Below, in pieces: positions 26,228 to 36,366 of a stretch of 64,000 nucleotides of DNA. The notes beneath the pieces are model-generated. The model ran no database searches. It was not told where the DNA came from and saw only the letters and a list, made by a program, of their open reading frames with translations. Every line of letters starts with the position of its first letter. Position 1 is the first letter of the stretch. This DNA is from Qipengyuania huizhouensis (GTDB taxonomy: Bacteria > Pseudomonadota > Alphaproteobacteria > Sphingomonadales > Sphingomonadaceae): NCBI RefSeq assembly GCF_019711635.1, contig NZ_JAIGNT010000001.1:248001-312000 (forward strand), read 5' to 3'. Made by a program: the position numbers and the translations under genes.

Positions 26228-28618
26228 ATGGATGAATTGCTGGCCGATTTCGTCGCGGAAACGCGCGAGATGCTCGAGCAAAGCGGCACCGAGCTGGTCG
26301 CATGGGAAGCCGATCCGTCGGACAAAAAGCGCATCGATACGATTTTCCGCTTCGTCCACACCGTCAAGGGCAACTGCGGTTTCTTCGATTTCCCTCGCCT
26401 CGAAAAGCTGAGCCATGCTGCCGAAGACGCCTTGGCCGAATGCCGGGCAGGCAGGCGTGAACCCGACAGTTCGCTGGTAAACGCAGTACTTGCGATCATC
26501 GACCGCATTTCCGAAATGACTGACTCTATCGAAGCGGGCGAAGAATTCTCGGAAGGCAATGACGACGTCCTGATTGCCGCGCTTAGCCCCAACGCCGAAA
26601 TCGAAGTGCAGAGCGATCTCGAGATCGTAGAAGAGGCAGTCGTCGATCCAACTACGAAGGACGATAGCGATAATTCAGCCAGCAAGGCTCCGCGCCAAGC
26701 TGTACAGCGTTCGATCCGCCTGCCGGTCGACCTCCTCGACGAGGTCATGAAGGGCGTGTCGGATATGGTCCTTGCGCGCAACGACCTCGCCCGGCGGTTG
26801 CGCGAAGCGGGTGAACAACCAACTATTGACGGCCCATTCGAACGCCTCTCGGCGATTCTGGCCGATGTGCGAACGTCAATTACCCGGATGCGCATGCAGC
26901 GGCTCGAACATCTCTTCTCGTCACTTCCCCGTCTGGTCAGAGACCTGTCCAACGAGCTTAGCAAACAGGTCATGGTCGATTTCGAAGGTGGCGAGGTGGA
27001 GCTCGATCGGGAAATGATCGAAATGGTCCGCGATCCGCTGACCCACATCATTCGCAACGCCATCGATCACGGGATTGAAACACCCGCCTCCCGCCTCAAG
27101 ACAGGCAAGCGCGAAATCGGCACGCTCAAGTTCGCCGCGCGCCAGTCGGGCAACCAGATCAGTCTCGTCGTCACCGACGATGGTGGCGGGATCAATATCG
27201 AGAAGGTCACGGCAAAGGCCATCGCGAACGGTCTCTATTCCCGTTCCGAGATCGACAAGATGTCGGACAAGCAGAAGCAGAACCTGATCTTCGAACCCGG
27301 CCTTTCGACTGCCGAACAGGTCAGCTCCGTCTCTGGCCGCGGTGTCGGCATGGATGTCGTACGCTCCAACATCGAACGCGTCGGCGGCTCGATCGAGGTG
27401 TCCAGCAAGCTCGGTGAAGGTACGAGCTTCCACCTACAACTGCCGCTGACGTTGTCGATTATCGCGGCTTTGACGGTGGGCTCTGGCGACCAGCGCTATG
27501 CAATTCCGCGCAGTTATGTCGAAGAGATCGTCTTCGGTAATTCGAGCCACGTCGAATTCGCACAGGCTGGCGACCGCCGCCTGGTCACTTTCCGTGACAA
27601 GCGCGTGCCCTGCCTATCGCTCGGCGAAGTGCTGGGCATTGAAAATACTGCGCATTGCCGCTGGGAAGAAAAGACACTGGTCCTGGTGCGGCTTGCCAGC
27701 GACGATATTTTCGCCCTGGCGGTCGACCGCGTGTTCGACCACGAGGACGTGGTGGTAAAGCCTATCGCTCCGGCCATCATGGAAACCCGTCTCTATGCGG
27801 GAACGACTTTGCTGGACGACGGACGACCGATGATGCTCATCGATCTGCCCTCCATCGCTCAGATGCGCGGAATGGTCGGCGGCGTCCGCACGAAAGCGGT
27901 CGAAGCGGAGAAAGTCGAACGCCAGAAGAAGAGCAAAGCCGTGCCGGTCATGCTTTTCGCCGGTCTCGACGGACGCCACCGCGCGGTGCGTCTCGAACTC
28001 GTCCGACGGATCGACACGATATCGCGGGATGCGATCGACATCGAGGGCGAGCGTGCCCAGGCAGTCATCGATGGCGAGATCGTGACGCTGGCCGGCCACG
28101 ATACCGGTCCCCTGCCCGACGGCCGTTGCCGCCTGCTGCGCCTTTCGGACGGTGAGCGCGAGCTGGTCTACATCGTGAAGGAAGTGCTCGACGCCGCGGA
28201 TATAACGGACGATGTCGTTCCCAGTGAAGCCGACCGTTCGATCGAAGGCGTGACACTAGTCGGAGGCAAGCCGATTCCGCTGCTCGATGGCCACGCTGTA
28301 TTTTCCCGCTACCGTGCGACCAGGAAAATCGAACACATTTTGACCTGCCGTATCCCCGGCGAAAGCGAATGGGCGCGCACGATCCTCGAGCCGCTGGTCG
28401 AAGCTGCGGGGTACAGGATCGCTACGGACGAGGACGATTGCGAGGCCGATCTCGCCATTGCCCTGGCCGAAGACGGCACTGAATCTCTTCAGGGCGCACG
28501 CGCGACTATCCGACTTCGTCCCGATCCGGAGGATGCGGGGGACGATACCATTTACCGCTACGACCGAGACGGCCTGCTGGCCGCGCTCAAACGTATCCGG
28601 ACCGGGAGGGCGGCATGA
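26228..28618 (+). CDS. cheA: Chemotaxis histidine kinase CheA
   Basis: A 796-residue kinase. Hpt domain at about residues 1-105, with His44 in FVHTVKGNCGF as phosphate site; no clear CheY-binding P2 domain. Dimerisation starts near RSIRLPVDLLDEVMKGVSDM; the HATPase has HIIRNAIDHGIE, VVTDDGGGINIEKV and GRGVGMDVVRSNIE. Two CheW-like parts follow (GDQRYAIPRSYVEEIVFG; HRAVRLELVRRIDTI). The last 95 residues form a receiver-like fold (LTCRIPGESEWARTILEPLV) that seems to lack the acidic pocket. It overlaps cheW by four bases (ATGA). Confidence 0.93.
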   Translation: MDELLADFVAETREMLEQSGTELVAWEADPSDKKRIDTIFRFVHTVKGNCGFFDFPRLEKLSHAAEDALAECRAGRREPDSSLVNAVLAIIDRISEMTDSIEAGEEFSEGNDDVLIAALSPNAEIEVQSDLEIVEEAVVDPTTKDDSDNSASKAPRQAVQRSIRLPVDLLDEVMKGVSDMVLARNDLARRLREAGEQPTIDGPFERLSAILADVRTSITRMRMQRLEHLFSSLPRLVRDLSNELSKQVMVDFEGGEVELDREMIEMVRDPLTHIIRNAIDHGIETPASRLKTGKREIGTLKFAARQSGNQISLVVTDDGGGINIEKVTAKAIANGLYSRSEIDKMSDKQKQNLIFEPGLSTAEQVSSVSGRGVGMDVVRSNIERVGGSIEVSSKLGEGTSFHLQLPLTLSIIAALTVGSGDQRYAIPRSYVEEIVFGNSSHVEFAQAGDRRLVTFRDKRVPCLSLGEVLGIENTAHCRWEEKTLVLVRLASDDIFALAVDRVFDHEDVVVKPIAPAIMETRLYAGTTLLDDGRPMMLIDLPSIAQMRGMVGGVRTKAVEAEKVERQKKSKAVPVMLFAGLDGRHRAVRLELVRRIDTISRDAIDIEGERAQAVIDGEIVTLAGHDTGPLPDGRCRLLRLSDGERELVYIVKEVLDAADITDDVVPSEADRSIEGVTLVGGKPIPLLDGHAVFSRYRATRKIEHILTCRIPGESEWARTILEPLVEAAGYRIATDEDDCEADLAIALAEDGTESLQGARATIRLRPDPEDAGDDTIYRYDRDGLLAALKRIRTGRAA

Positions 28619-29049
28619 ACGAATTGCTACTCATGTGCACCATCGCCGGTCGCCGAGCGGCGATTCCTGCGATCGAAGTCCAGTCAGTGATCGAGGTCGA
28701 GGCCATCACTCCCATTCCGGGCACGGCCGACTTTATTCTCGGCCTCACCGCCCTGCGGAGCCAGGCACTGACCGTCATCGACTGCGCCCTCGCGCTCGGT
28801 CTCGAAACGCCGTGTGCATCGCTCGATAATCGAGCTGCCGTGGTCGAGGTCGAGGGGCATCTTTACGCCCTGCTGGTCGAAGAAGCGCACGACGTGGGCG
28901 AAGCGCGCAGCGAGCCGGTCGCCGTTCCTGGCGGCTTCGGCGAAGGGTGGCAACGCGCCGCCCGCGGAATGGTCGAAACCGATGGCGGCCCAACGCTGCT
29001 CGTGGAGATTGCCAACCTCATTTGCGGACCAATGCGGGAAGCCGCTTAA
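28615..29049 (+). CDS. cheW: Chemotaxis coupling protein CheW
   Basis: A 144-residue protein of one CheW domain, which links receptors to CheA. MCTIAGRRAAIPAIEVQSVIEVEAITPIPG, read here as two pieces around AIPAIEVQSV and ITPIPGTADF, then ILGLTALRSQALTVIDC, match the family. The start lies in an ATGA overlap with cheA. It precedes cheY by 57 bases. Confidence 0.92.
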   Translation: MNELLLMCTIAGRRAAIPAIEVQSVIEVEAITPIPGTADFILGLTALRSQALTVIDCALALGLETPCASLDNRAAVVEVEGHLYALLVEEAHDVGEARSEPVAVPGGFGEGWQRAARGMVETDGGPTLLVEIANLICGPMREAA

Positions 29050-29106
29050 GCGATTGGTTACCGCCTGCACCTATAAGGGGCAGGCTAGTATAAGGGATCA
29101 CGAAGT

Positions 29107-29472
29107 ATGAAGACCTGTCTAATCGTCGACGATTCGCGCGTCATCCGCAAGGTGTCGCGCCACATCCTCGAAACACTGGGCTTCTCGGTCGACGAAGCCG
29201 AAAATGGCCAGGAAGGCCTGAACAAGTGCCTCGATAACATGCCCGATGTGGTGCTGCTGGACTGGAACATGCCCGTGATGACCGGCATCGAATTCATCCA
29301 CCAGCTGCGCAAGCATGATGGCGGCGACAAGCCCAAGGTGGTGTTCTGCACTACTGAGAACGACGTTGCGCACATCCGCGAAGCGATCAGCGCCGGCGCC
29401 GACGAATACGTCATGAAGCCATTCGACCACGAAACCCTGCAGATCAAGCTCCAGCTCGTCGGCATGGCCTGA
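29107..29472 (+). CDS. cheY: Single-domain response regulator CheY
   Basis: A 121-residue receiver. CLIVDDSRVIRKVSRHILE gives the acidic pair at residues 8-9; Asp52 in VVLLDWNMPVMTG is the phosphorylation site; FCTTENDVAHIREAISAGA and YVMKPFDHETL hold the switch Thr and conserved Lys. There is no output domain. Phosphorylated by CheA, it would diffuse to the flagellar motor or another target. Closely spaced with cheW and cheB. Confidence 0.94.
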   Translation: MKTCLIVDDSRVIRKVSRHILETLGFSVDEAENGQEGLNKCLDNMPDVVLLDWNMPVMTGIEFIHQLRKHDGGDKPKVVFCTTENDVAHIREAISAGADEYVMKPFDHETLQIKLQLVGMA

Positions 29473-29490
29473 TCCGAAAGGGTTCGAGCC

Positions 29491-30585
29491 GTGGTCACCG
29501 CTCTCCGATCGACAGCAGCGATTAAAACTGGCGAGAATTTCTCGCCCGCCACCGTTCGCGTAATGCTGGTGGACGATTCGCTTACCGTGCGGACCGTCTT
29601 CTCGCGCATGATAGAGCGGGAAAACGACATGACGATCGTCGCCAGCGCAAGCACGGCGGAACGCGGCTTGCAGGAACTCGAAAACCATCGGGTGGACGTG
29701 ATCCTGCTGGATCTCGAAATGCCGGGAATGGGCGGGATCGAGGCCTTGCCCAAGTTGCTGAAAGCCGCGCCGGGCACCAAGGTGCTGGTGATTTCGTCGC
29801 TCACGGCTGCGGGAGCGGAGCATACGGTTGAAGCACTGCGCATGGGTGCCGCCGACACCATGCTCAAACCACTTCCGGGCGGCTTCAACGACGATTACCG
29901 CGAACAGCTGCTCGGCAAGATCCGCGCGCTAAAGGGTTTCGCGCCTTACGAACAACCCAAACGCGCAGAACCCCGCCCGGCCCAGCGCCGCGCTGGCAAG
30001 AAACCGCAGGTTCTCGCAATCGGGGCTTCGACCGGAGGCATCCATGCGCTCAACCTGTTCCTGCGCCGGATTCCGAAGAATTTCGACCTTCCCATCCTCA
30101 TCACGCAGCATCTTCCCGCAAGCTTCATTCCGGTATTCGCCAAACAGATGGAAATGGCCGCAGGCCGCGAGGCCGTCCTCGCCGACGAGGATGTCGAGAT
30201 CACGCGCGGCCGGATCGTTATCGCACCGGGGCATGGCCACATGGTAATACGCCGCAAGGGCTCGCGCTACGTCACGGGGCTGGCTTACAATCAGGTCAAG
30301 AGCGGCTGTACACCTTCCGTCGATCCGATGTTCGAAACCCTCGCAGAAGCCTATGAGGGAAAGGTGGCCGGTATCCTGTTGTCGGGCATGGGGCGCGACG
30401 GTACCGAAGGGGCGGACGCGATTATCAATGCCGGCGGCTCGATCTATACCCAGAGCGCCGACACCTGCGCCGTATGGGGTATGCCGCGCGACATCACCGA
30501 ACGCGGCCTCGCCACCGCGGTGGCCCCCCCTGCCGAGCTGGCGGACAAGGTTATCGCCAGCGTCGGAGCCGATGCATGGCGCTAG
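29491..30585 (+). CDS. cheB: Chemotaxis methylesterase/glutamine deamidase CheB
   Basis: A 364-residue two-domain protein. The N-terminal receiver has RVMLVDDSLTVRTVFSRM and Asp74 in VILLDLEMPGMGG; the C-terminal methylesterase has the catalytic triad in AIGASTGGIHAL, ITQHLPASFIPVFA and LLSGMGRDGTEGA. It removes methyl groups from receptors. The start is a GTG with AAAGGG upstream; there is an extra N-terminal segment of about 20 residues. It overlaps cheR by ten bases. Confidence 0.94.
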   Translation: MVTALRSTAAIKTGENFSPATVRVMLVDDSLTVRTVFSRMIERENDMTIVASASTAERGLQELENHRVDVILLDLEMPGMGGIEALPKLLKAAPGTKVLVISSLTAAGAEHTVEALRMGAADTMLKPLPGGFNDDYREQLLGKIRALKGFAPYEQPKRAEPRPAQRRAGKKPQVLAIGASTGGIHALNLFLRRIPKNFDLPILITQHLPASFIPVFAKQMEMAAGREAVLADEDVEITRGRIVIAPGHGHMVIRRKGSRYVTGLAYNQVKSGCTPSVDPMFETLAEAYEGKVAGILLSGMGRDGTEGADAIINAGGSIYTQSADTCAVWGMPRDITERGLATAVAPPAELADKVIASVGADAWR

Positions 30586-31481
30586 AGGACGCATCTCACG
30601 ACATCATCGCCGACCTCCTCAATGCTCGTACCGGACAAACATTGTCCGAAAGCCGTCGCTGGAGGATCTCGTCGGCACTCTCAGGACTGTTTCGCGAGTT
30701 CGGGATCGAAAACGTCGATCAGCTCGCCTGCATGCTCGAGCGTCCGGGCGAACATCGCCTTGCCACCCGGGTGGTCGAAGCGCTGCTGAACAATGAAACC
30801 TATTTTTTTCGCGATCACGCGTATTTTTCGACTTTGGCGAATTTCGTCCTTCCCGAACTGGCTAAAAAGCGCGCCGAGACCAGGAAAATCTCCATCTGGT
30901 CGGCTGGCTGCTCGACCGGGCAGGAAGTCCTTAGCCTGGCAATGATCTTCTGCGAGCAACCGGGGCGCTGGGCGGACTGGACGATCGAAATCCTCGGCAC
31001 AGATGTTTCGGGCAAGGCGATCGAACAGGCCCGCACCGGGACATACTCGCAGTTCGAGATCCAGCGCGGCATTTCGGTTGCGCAAATGCTCAATTTCTTT
31101 TCGGAAACCCCGCAAGGGTGGAAGGTCGCGGAAAAGATCCTGTCGATGACCCGCTTCGAACAGCGCAACATTCTCGATTTTCCCCCTGCACCGGGACGTT
31201 TCGATCTCGTCATGTGCCGCAACTGCCTGCTCTATTTCGATCCGGATACTCGCCGCAACGCGTTCGAGCGGCTCGCTGGCGGCATTGCATCCGACGGGTT
31301 TCTCATGCTCGGCGCTGGCGAAACAGTGGTCGGCCAAACCGATCGGTTCGAGCCTGCGTCCTGTGGTTCGGCCATGTATGTGCTGAAGGCAGCAAGCGGG
31401 TCTCCGAATGCTTCCGGCAATCTATCCCCTCATAACGCGCTGGCCGGAGGAGGAACGTTTTCGTCCGGACACGGGCTCTGA
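30576..31481 (+). CDS. cheR: Chemotaxis receptor methyltransferase CheR
   Basis: A 301-residue SAM-dependent methyltransferase that methylates receptor glutamates. VVEALLNNETYFFRDHAYF is the family hallmark; SIWSAGCSTGQEVLSLAM is the SAM site, and ILGTDVSGKAIEQARTGTYS and FDLVMCRNCLLYFD follow. The C-terminal tail of about 30 residues is low complexity (SPNASGNLSPHNALAGGGTF). The ATG at 30576 overlaps the end of cheB. Confidence 0.94.
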   Translation: MALEDASHDIIADLLNARTGQTLSESRRWRISSALSGLFREFGIENVDQLACMLERPGEHRLATRVVEALLNNETYFFRDHAYFSTLANFVLPELAKKRAETRKISIWSAGCSTGQEVLSLAMIFCEQPGRWADWTIEILGTDVSGKAIEQARTGTYSQFEIQRGISVAQMLNFFSETPQGWKVAEKILSMTRFEQRNILDFPPAPGRFDLVMCRNCLLYFDPDTRRNAFERLAGGIASDGFLMLGAGETVVGQTDRFEPASCGSAMYVLKAASGSPNASGNLSPHNALAGGGTFSSGHGL

Positions 31482-31588
31482 TGAAGCCTGGGCCGCAAGC
31501 AAGGTAAATATAGAGTTTACCGTTAATTAGCGAATGCGCGTTAGCGATTGGGAACATCGATCTGACCGCGCCATCGAAGGGAACTTGC

Positions 31589-33133
31589 GTGCGATCACAT
31601 TCCGACAAGGCGCAGCAAAGCACGCGCATGATGATCTTCGCGCCGCTCGCATCGCTTGCTGGTATCGCGAGCGTCACGGCGGTGCTGGCCGTTTTCGGGC
31701 CGCAGCTAGGTGTCGGTTCGATCAATGCCATACTTGGTGGCGGCTTCATCGCCTTGATCGCCAGTATTGGCAGCTTCGCCGTCATGGGCGTCAGGCATTT
31801 GAGGAATCTCGAAAGGCTATCAAACAGCGATCCGTTGACATTGCTGCCCAATCGCCGCGCGCTTCATCGCGACATTTCCGAGATCATGTCACCTGATCAG
31901 GAGGTCGCTCTGGCGATCGTCGATCTTGACGGTTTCAAGATCATCAACGATCACTACGGACACATTCTGGGCGACGCGACAATCAAGGAAATCGCCCGGA
32001 TCATCCGCAACATCTGCGGTGAAGAGGCGGGCCTGTATCGTCTTGGGGGCGATGAATACGCCATCCTGATGAGCGGGGAACTGGCCGGCACCCTGCTGGA
32101 AGGGCATTGCCGCCGAACAATCGAGCGGTTGGCAAAATCGGTCAAGATAGACGATCGGCGTCTCACGCTCGGCGCCAGCATAGGTCTCGCCCGCAACGCT
32201 CCGGGGCAGCAATTGCCGTCATCCGAAATGCTGCGCCGCGCAGATGTCGCAATGTATGCCTCCAAGCGGGGCGGAAAAATGCGCTGCACATGGTTCAATG
32301 AAGCGTTCGATCGCAGCCGGGAACAGATAAAACAGCTGGACGACGAACTGCGACAGGCACTCGCAACGGGCCAGTTCACGATGCACTACCAGCCGCTGGT
32401 AGACAGCAGGACGCGCGAGATCGTTTCGGTAGAGAGCCTGTTGCGCTGGGAACGTCCCGACGGCAAGGTTGTCGGCCCCAATACCTTCATTCCTGTCGCC
32501 GAAGAGTCCGGCCTGATCAATCCGATCGGCCTTTGGGTACTCCGGCAAGCATGCTGCGATGCGCTCGAATGGGAGGGAGTTACACTGTCGGTCAATATCT
32601 CAGCGGCACAGCTCCGGAACCCCGAATTCCCGATCCAACTCGGACATATTCTGGAAGAAACCGGCTTCGACCCTGGACGCCTCGAGCTCGAAATTACGGA
32701 AACCTGTCTCGTGCTCGACCCGGTGGTGGCCGAGCGCAGCCTCAATCTCATTCGCGGTTTCGGTGTCAGCGTCGCGCTCGACGATTTCGGTACTGGCTAC
32801 GCTTCGATCGGCTTCCTGCGTCAGTTCCGCTTTCAGAAACTCAAGCTCGACCGCAGCCTGGTGGTGCAGGCATCCGAGGATGAGTCGAGCCGCGCCATGA
32901 TGTTGTCCAGTATCACCATGGCGCAGGCCATGAAGATGTCGGTAACCGCCGAAGGGGTGGAGACGCTGGAACAAGCCGACATGGTGCGCGCGGCCGGTTG
33001 CGATCAGATTCAGGGCTGGCTCTACTTCAAGGCCATGCCGGCTCATGAGATCAGGCAACATCTCGGGAAAAAGGTCGATGCGACCGCCGCCGCAGGTGAT
33101 GGCGATAATAACTGGGAGGTCAGGGTAGCATGA
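31589..33133 (+). CDS. GGDEF/EAL-domain cyclic-di-GMP protein
   Basis: A 514-residue membrane protein. Two hydrophobic segments (residues 15-37 and 44-66) precede a GGDEF domain ([39 protein letters not shown]) and an EAL domain ([20 protein letters not shown] with [41 protein letters not shown]). The cyclase motif is GGDEY, and no RxxD inhibitory site is seen before it. The EAL motif reads ESL, a common active variant. The GTG start has AAGGGA upstream. It overlaps the next receptor gene (ATGA), linking c-di-GMP to chemosensing. Confidence 0.9.
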   Translation: MRSHSDKAQQSTRMMIFAPLASLAGIASVTAVLAVFGPQLGVGSINAILGGGFIALIASIGSFAVMGVRHLRNLERLSNSDPLTLLPNRRALHRDISEIMSPDQEVALAIVDLDGFKIINDHYGHILGDATIKEIARIIRNICGEEAGLYRLGGDEYAILMSGELAGTLLEGHCRRTIERLAKSVKIDDRRLTLGASIGLARNAPGQQLPSSEMLRRADVAMYASKRGGKMRCTWFNEAFDRSREQIKQLDDELRQALATGQFTMHYQPLVDSRTREIVSVESLLRWERPDGKVVGPNTFIPVAEESGLINPIGLWVLRQACCDALEWEGVTLSVNISAAQLRNPEFPIQLGHILEETGFDPGRLELEITETCLVLDPVVAERSLNLIRGFGVSVALDDFGTGYASIGFLRQFRFQKLKLDRSLVVQASEDESSRAMMLSSITMAQAMKMSVTAEGVETLEQADMVRAAGCDQIQGWLYFKAMPAHEIRQHLGKKVDATAAAGDGDNNWEVRVA

Positions 33134-34908
33134 ACGCGATGACCGGCGACTTCGGCGCAGCCGAGACGGATAATGGAAAATATTACTCGGATGAAATCGC
33201 CGAGGATCGCGCCATTCTGGCCGATATCGGCAAAGGCGGCGAAGGAATCCGCGGCAAGTTCGCCGATTTGTCGATCGGGAGCAAACTCAGCCTGGTCGCC
33301 TTCGCCAATATCGGCGCAGTGGTCTTTATTCTGCTTTCTATCGTTGTCGGCGGCTGGACAGCCATCGAACTGCGGCAGGAACGCATGCAGATTTCGGAAA
33401 TGCTGATCCTGTCGACCGAGCTCAAGTCCAACACTGACGAAGCGTTGCTACATATGCAGCGGTTCGCGAACTCAGCCGATGGCTCCGCTCTGGTATCGGC
33501 CGGGTCCAGTCTCGAAGAAGCTCGCCGGGATCTCAATTCCCTGGAGCGCGGTGCGCGTCTCGTCGCCCCCGCACAATCCGAAACTATCGGGCATCTGCGG
33601 GATGCGCTCGACAATCTCGTCGGGACCCTCGCACGGCAGCAGTCTGCCATTGACGAGGCCAGTCGGAGGGCACTGGCCGAGGCCGCACTGGCAGAAGGGG
33701 AATCGTTCAGCACTCTGGCCAGGCAATTCAAAACCGATCTCTTTCGCAGCGGACAGGCCAGTGATGCCGCCGGTGAGAACACCATAATCTGGCTGTTCAT
33801 GGCATTCGTCACCGTGGCGCTGATTGGCATCGTCGCAATCCTGCTTTCGACGCGCGTTATTGCGCGCGATATTGCCGGTACGGTGAGCGAATTGACGGAC
33901 GCATCGGAACGTCTGGCAACGGGTGACAAGTCGATTCAGATCCCCGGTCTCGAACGGCGGGACGAATTGGGCGGCCTGGCCCGTTCGCTCCACGTATTCC
34001 TGCGTGCCGCCTTTCGCCTTGAAAAGATGTCGGCCGAAAAGGAAGCATTGCGCGCCGAGCGGGGACAGGATCTTCAGCGTCTCGCATTGCAGTTCGAAAG
34101 CACGGTGGGTGAGGTCGTCCACGGTGTCGCTGCAGCTTCGAGCCAGCTCAAGGACACCGCATCTTCCATGGCTGCCGCGGCGGAGCAGGCGACCCACCAA
34201 AGCGGAGCAGTCACGAATGCCATGGAGCAGGCGTCTGGCGGTGTAACCGCGGCTGCCGCCGCATCGGACGAGTTCGCCATGTCGATCGGCGAAATCAGTC
34301 GCCAGGCGTCCCATTCGGCGGAGCTCGCACGCAAGGCCTCGGACGATGCGGAAACCGCAGACGAAACAATCTCGGCCCTTGCTTCTTCGGCGGACCAGGT
34401 CGGGCAGATCGTTGAACTGATCCAGTCCATCGCCCAGCGCACCAACCTGCTCGCTCTAAACGCATCGATCGAGGCAGCGCGCGGCGGCGAAGCGGGGCGC
34501 GGTTTCGCCGTCGTGGCAAGCGAGGTGAAGGAACTCGCGGCCCAGACGAGTAGGGCGACCGAAGAAGTTGCAGATCAGATCCATGCCATGCAGGATTCGA
34601 CCGGCGCGAGCATCACAGCGCTTCGTTCGATCGGGGAACAGATCAAGCAGCTGGAAACAACTGCCATCTCGATCGCCAGCGCCGTCGATCAGCAGTCCGT
34701 CGCCGGCCAGGATCTGGCGCGCAATATCGACCTTGCCGCACGTTCGACCGACGAGGTTTCGACCAGTATCGTGCAGGTGCGTGAAGCCAGCATCGCGACA
34801 GGGGCGGCAGCCAGCCAGGTTCTTGGCTCCGCCACTTCGCTGGAATCGCAGGCAAGCGTGCTGCGCCGACAAGTGGATGAATTTTTGCAGCATGTAAGGG
34901 CGGCCTGA
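33130..34908 (+). CDS. Methyl-accepting chemotaxis protein with periplasmic domain
   Basis: A 592-residue receptor. A long cytoplasmic N-terminus (about 50 residues) precedes TM1 (residues 53-75), a helical periplasmic domain with a four-helix-bundle look (about 80-215), TM2 (218-240), a HAMP domain, and a long signalling coiled coil. The conserved hairpin tip is [20 protein letters not shown]. No C-terminal CheR-docking pentapeptide is seen. The C-terminal 290 residues are nearly identical to the receptor encoded next. Confidence 0.92.
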   Translation: MNAMTGDFGAAETDNGKYYSDEIAEDRAILADIGKGGEGIRGKFADLSIGSKLSLVAFANIGAVVFILLSIVVGGWTAIELRQERMQISEMLILSTELKSNTDEALLHMQRFANSADGSALVSAGSSLEEARRDLNSLERGARLVAPAQSETIGHLRDALDNLVGTLARQQSAIDEASRRALAEAALAEGESFSTLARQFKTDLFRSGQASDAAGENTIIWLFMAFVTVALIGIVAILLSTRVIARDIAGTVSELTDASERLATGDKSIQIPGLERRDELGGLARSLHVFLRAAFRLEKMSAEKEALRAERGQDLQRLALQFESTVGEVVHGVAAASSQLKDTASSMAAAAEQATHQSGAVTNAMEQASGGVTAAAAASDEFAMSIGEISRQASHSAELARKASDDAETADETISALASSADQVGQIVELIQSIAQRTNLLALNASIEAARGGEAGRGFAVVASEVKELAAQTSRATEEVADQIHAMQDSTGASITALRSIGEQIKQLETTAISIASAVDQQSVAGQDLARNIDLAARSTDEVSTSIVQVREASIATGAAASQVLGSATSLESQASVLRRQVDEFLQHVRAA

Positions 34909-34962
34909 TCGGGGAACCGGTTTCAGGCGGTGACTTGAGAACGAATTGGGGAGTGGCTTGGG

Positions 34963-36306
34963 ATGAATGCGCATAGCACCATGATCGGCGAGGAACTGCG
35001 GCGTGAGATTGCCGAAGTCGAAGGCGTGAAAGCGGCAACGACAACACGATACTCCGGCCTGACCGCCTGGCTCATGGATAAGCCGCTGAAGGCGAAAGCC
35101 CAGATTGCTTCGCTGCTCTCGCTCGGCGGACTTGTAATCGTCGCAGTTGCCGCATTGTTGGGGATTTCCTATCCCGAAGAGGCGGCTGCAGCCCGTTGGG
35201 TAGTAATCGGTGTGACCGTAATAGGACTGGTGGGCGGCATCCTCAGCTTGCGCTTCATCATCGGCCACGTGATCGAACCGTTCCAGCATGTCGCCGGAGA
35301 AATGGGTCGTCTGGCCGGCGGATCACGCGATATCGATGTCGGCGATACCGAACGCACGGACGAAATAGGCGAGCTGTCCCGTTCACTAGAGGTGTTTGCC
35401 AAATCGGGCCACAAGCTCGACGAATTGTTCGCCGGTCGGAAAGCGGCGTCCGAACAGCGAAAACAGGAGCTGATCCGCCTTGCCGACAATTTTGAAAAAA
35501 GTGTCGGGGATGTCGTAGGCGGCGTGGCCGCGGCATCGAGCCAGCTCAATTCGGCCGCAGGATCGATGGCCAGCACCGCAGAGCATGCTGCAGGGCAGGC
35601 AAGCCAGGTTAGCGGTGCGATGGAGCAGGCCTCCGGTGGTGTCACTGCTGCTGCTGCGGCGTCGGATGAATTCGCCATGTCGATCGGCGAAATCAGTCGC
35701 CAGGCCGCCAATTCCGCCGAACTCGCCCGCAAGGCATCGCTCGACGCGGAAGGAGCCGATGAAACGATCGGCGCGCTCGCCGCCTCGGCGGATCAGGTCG
35801 GTCAGATCGTTGAGCTGATCCAGTCCATAGCCCAGCGCACCAACCTGCTCGCCCTCAATGCCAGCATCGAGGCAGCGCGCGGAGGGGAGGCTGGCCGCGG
35901 GTTCGCCGTGGTGGCGAGCGAGGTAAAGGAACTGGCCGCTCAGACCAGCCGGGCGACCGAAGAAGTGTCCGAACAGATCCAGGCAATGCAAGCCTCGACA
36001 GGCGCCAGCGTCAGCGCGCTGCGCTCTATCGGCGACCAGATCAAACAACTCGAGACGACCGCCATCTCGATTGCCAGCGCGGTCGACCAGCAATCGGTGG
36101 CCGGTCAGGATCTCGCGCGCAGTATCGACCGTGCAGCGCAGGGCACTGACGAAGTCGCCAGCCATCTCGAAAGCATGCGGAACACCAGCATGGCGGCCGG
36201 AGCCACTGCAAGCCAAGTTCTGGCTTCGTCGAGCGATCTTGAGACGCAAGCCGCGACCTTGCGTGACAAGGTCGACGAATTCCTGTTCCACATACGCGCG
36301 GCCTGA
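34963..36306 (+). CDS. Methyl-accepting chemotaxis protein without periplasmic sensor
   Basis: A 447-residue receptor. Its two membrane segments (residues 46-69 and 78-100) are separated by only about eight residues ([10 protein letters not shown]), so no periplasmic ligand domain exists. A HAMP domain follows, then a signalling domain nearly identical to that of the upstream receptor. The roughly 45-residue N-terminal cytoplasmic part and the HAMP or membrane region could be the input. A tandem duplication with loss of sensor fits. A terminator follows at 36329. Confidence 0.92.
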   Translation: MNAHSTMIGEELRREIAEVEGVKAATTTRYSGLTAWLMDKPLKAKAQIASLLSLGGLVIVAVAALLGISYPEEAAAARWVVIGVTVIGLVGGILSLRFIIGHVIEPFQHVAGEMGRLAGGSRDIDVGDTERTDEIGELSRSLEVFAKSGHKLDELFAGRKAASEQRKQELIRLADNFEKSVGDVVGGVAAASSQLNSAAGSMASTAEHAAGQASQVSGAMEQASGGVTAAAAASDEFAMSIGEISRQAANSAELARKASLDAEGADETIGALAASADQVGQIVELIQSIAQRTNLLALNASIEAARGGEAGRGFAVVASEVKELAAQTSRATEEVSEQIQAMQASTGASVSALRSIGDQIKQLETTAISIASAVDQQSVAGQDLARSIDRAAQGTDEVASHLESMRNTSMAAGATASQVLASSSDLETQAATLRDKVDEFLFHIRAA

Positions 36307-36328
36307 TCGTTCACCGCATCATATGAAG

Positions 36329-36362
36329 AAGGGCGGCCCGGCAAAGGCTGGTGCCGCCCTTT
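36329..36362. terminator. Hairpin terminator at the end of the chemosensory operon
   Basis: AAGGGCGGC (36329-36337) pairs with GCCGCCCTT (36353-36361), followed by TTCTC. It lies between the plus-strand receptor gene and the convergent TolB/amidohydrolase gene, so it can act on both. Confidence 0.75.
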
Positions 36363-36366
36363 CTCG

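Noticed and set aside
31502..31520. GGTAAA/TTTACC palindrome after cheR
   Set aside because: Six-base arms with no T run; too weak to call a terminator or operator.
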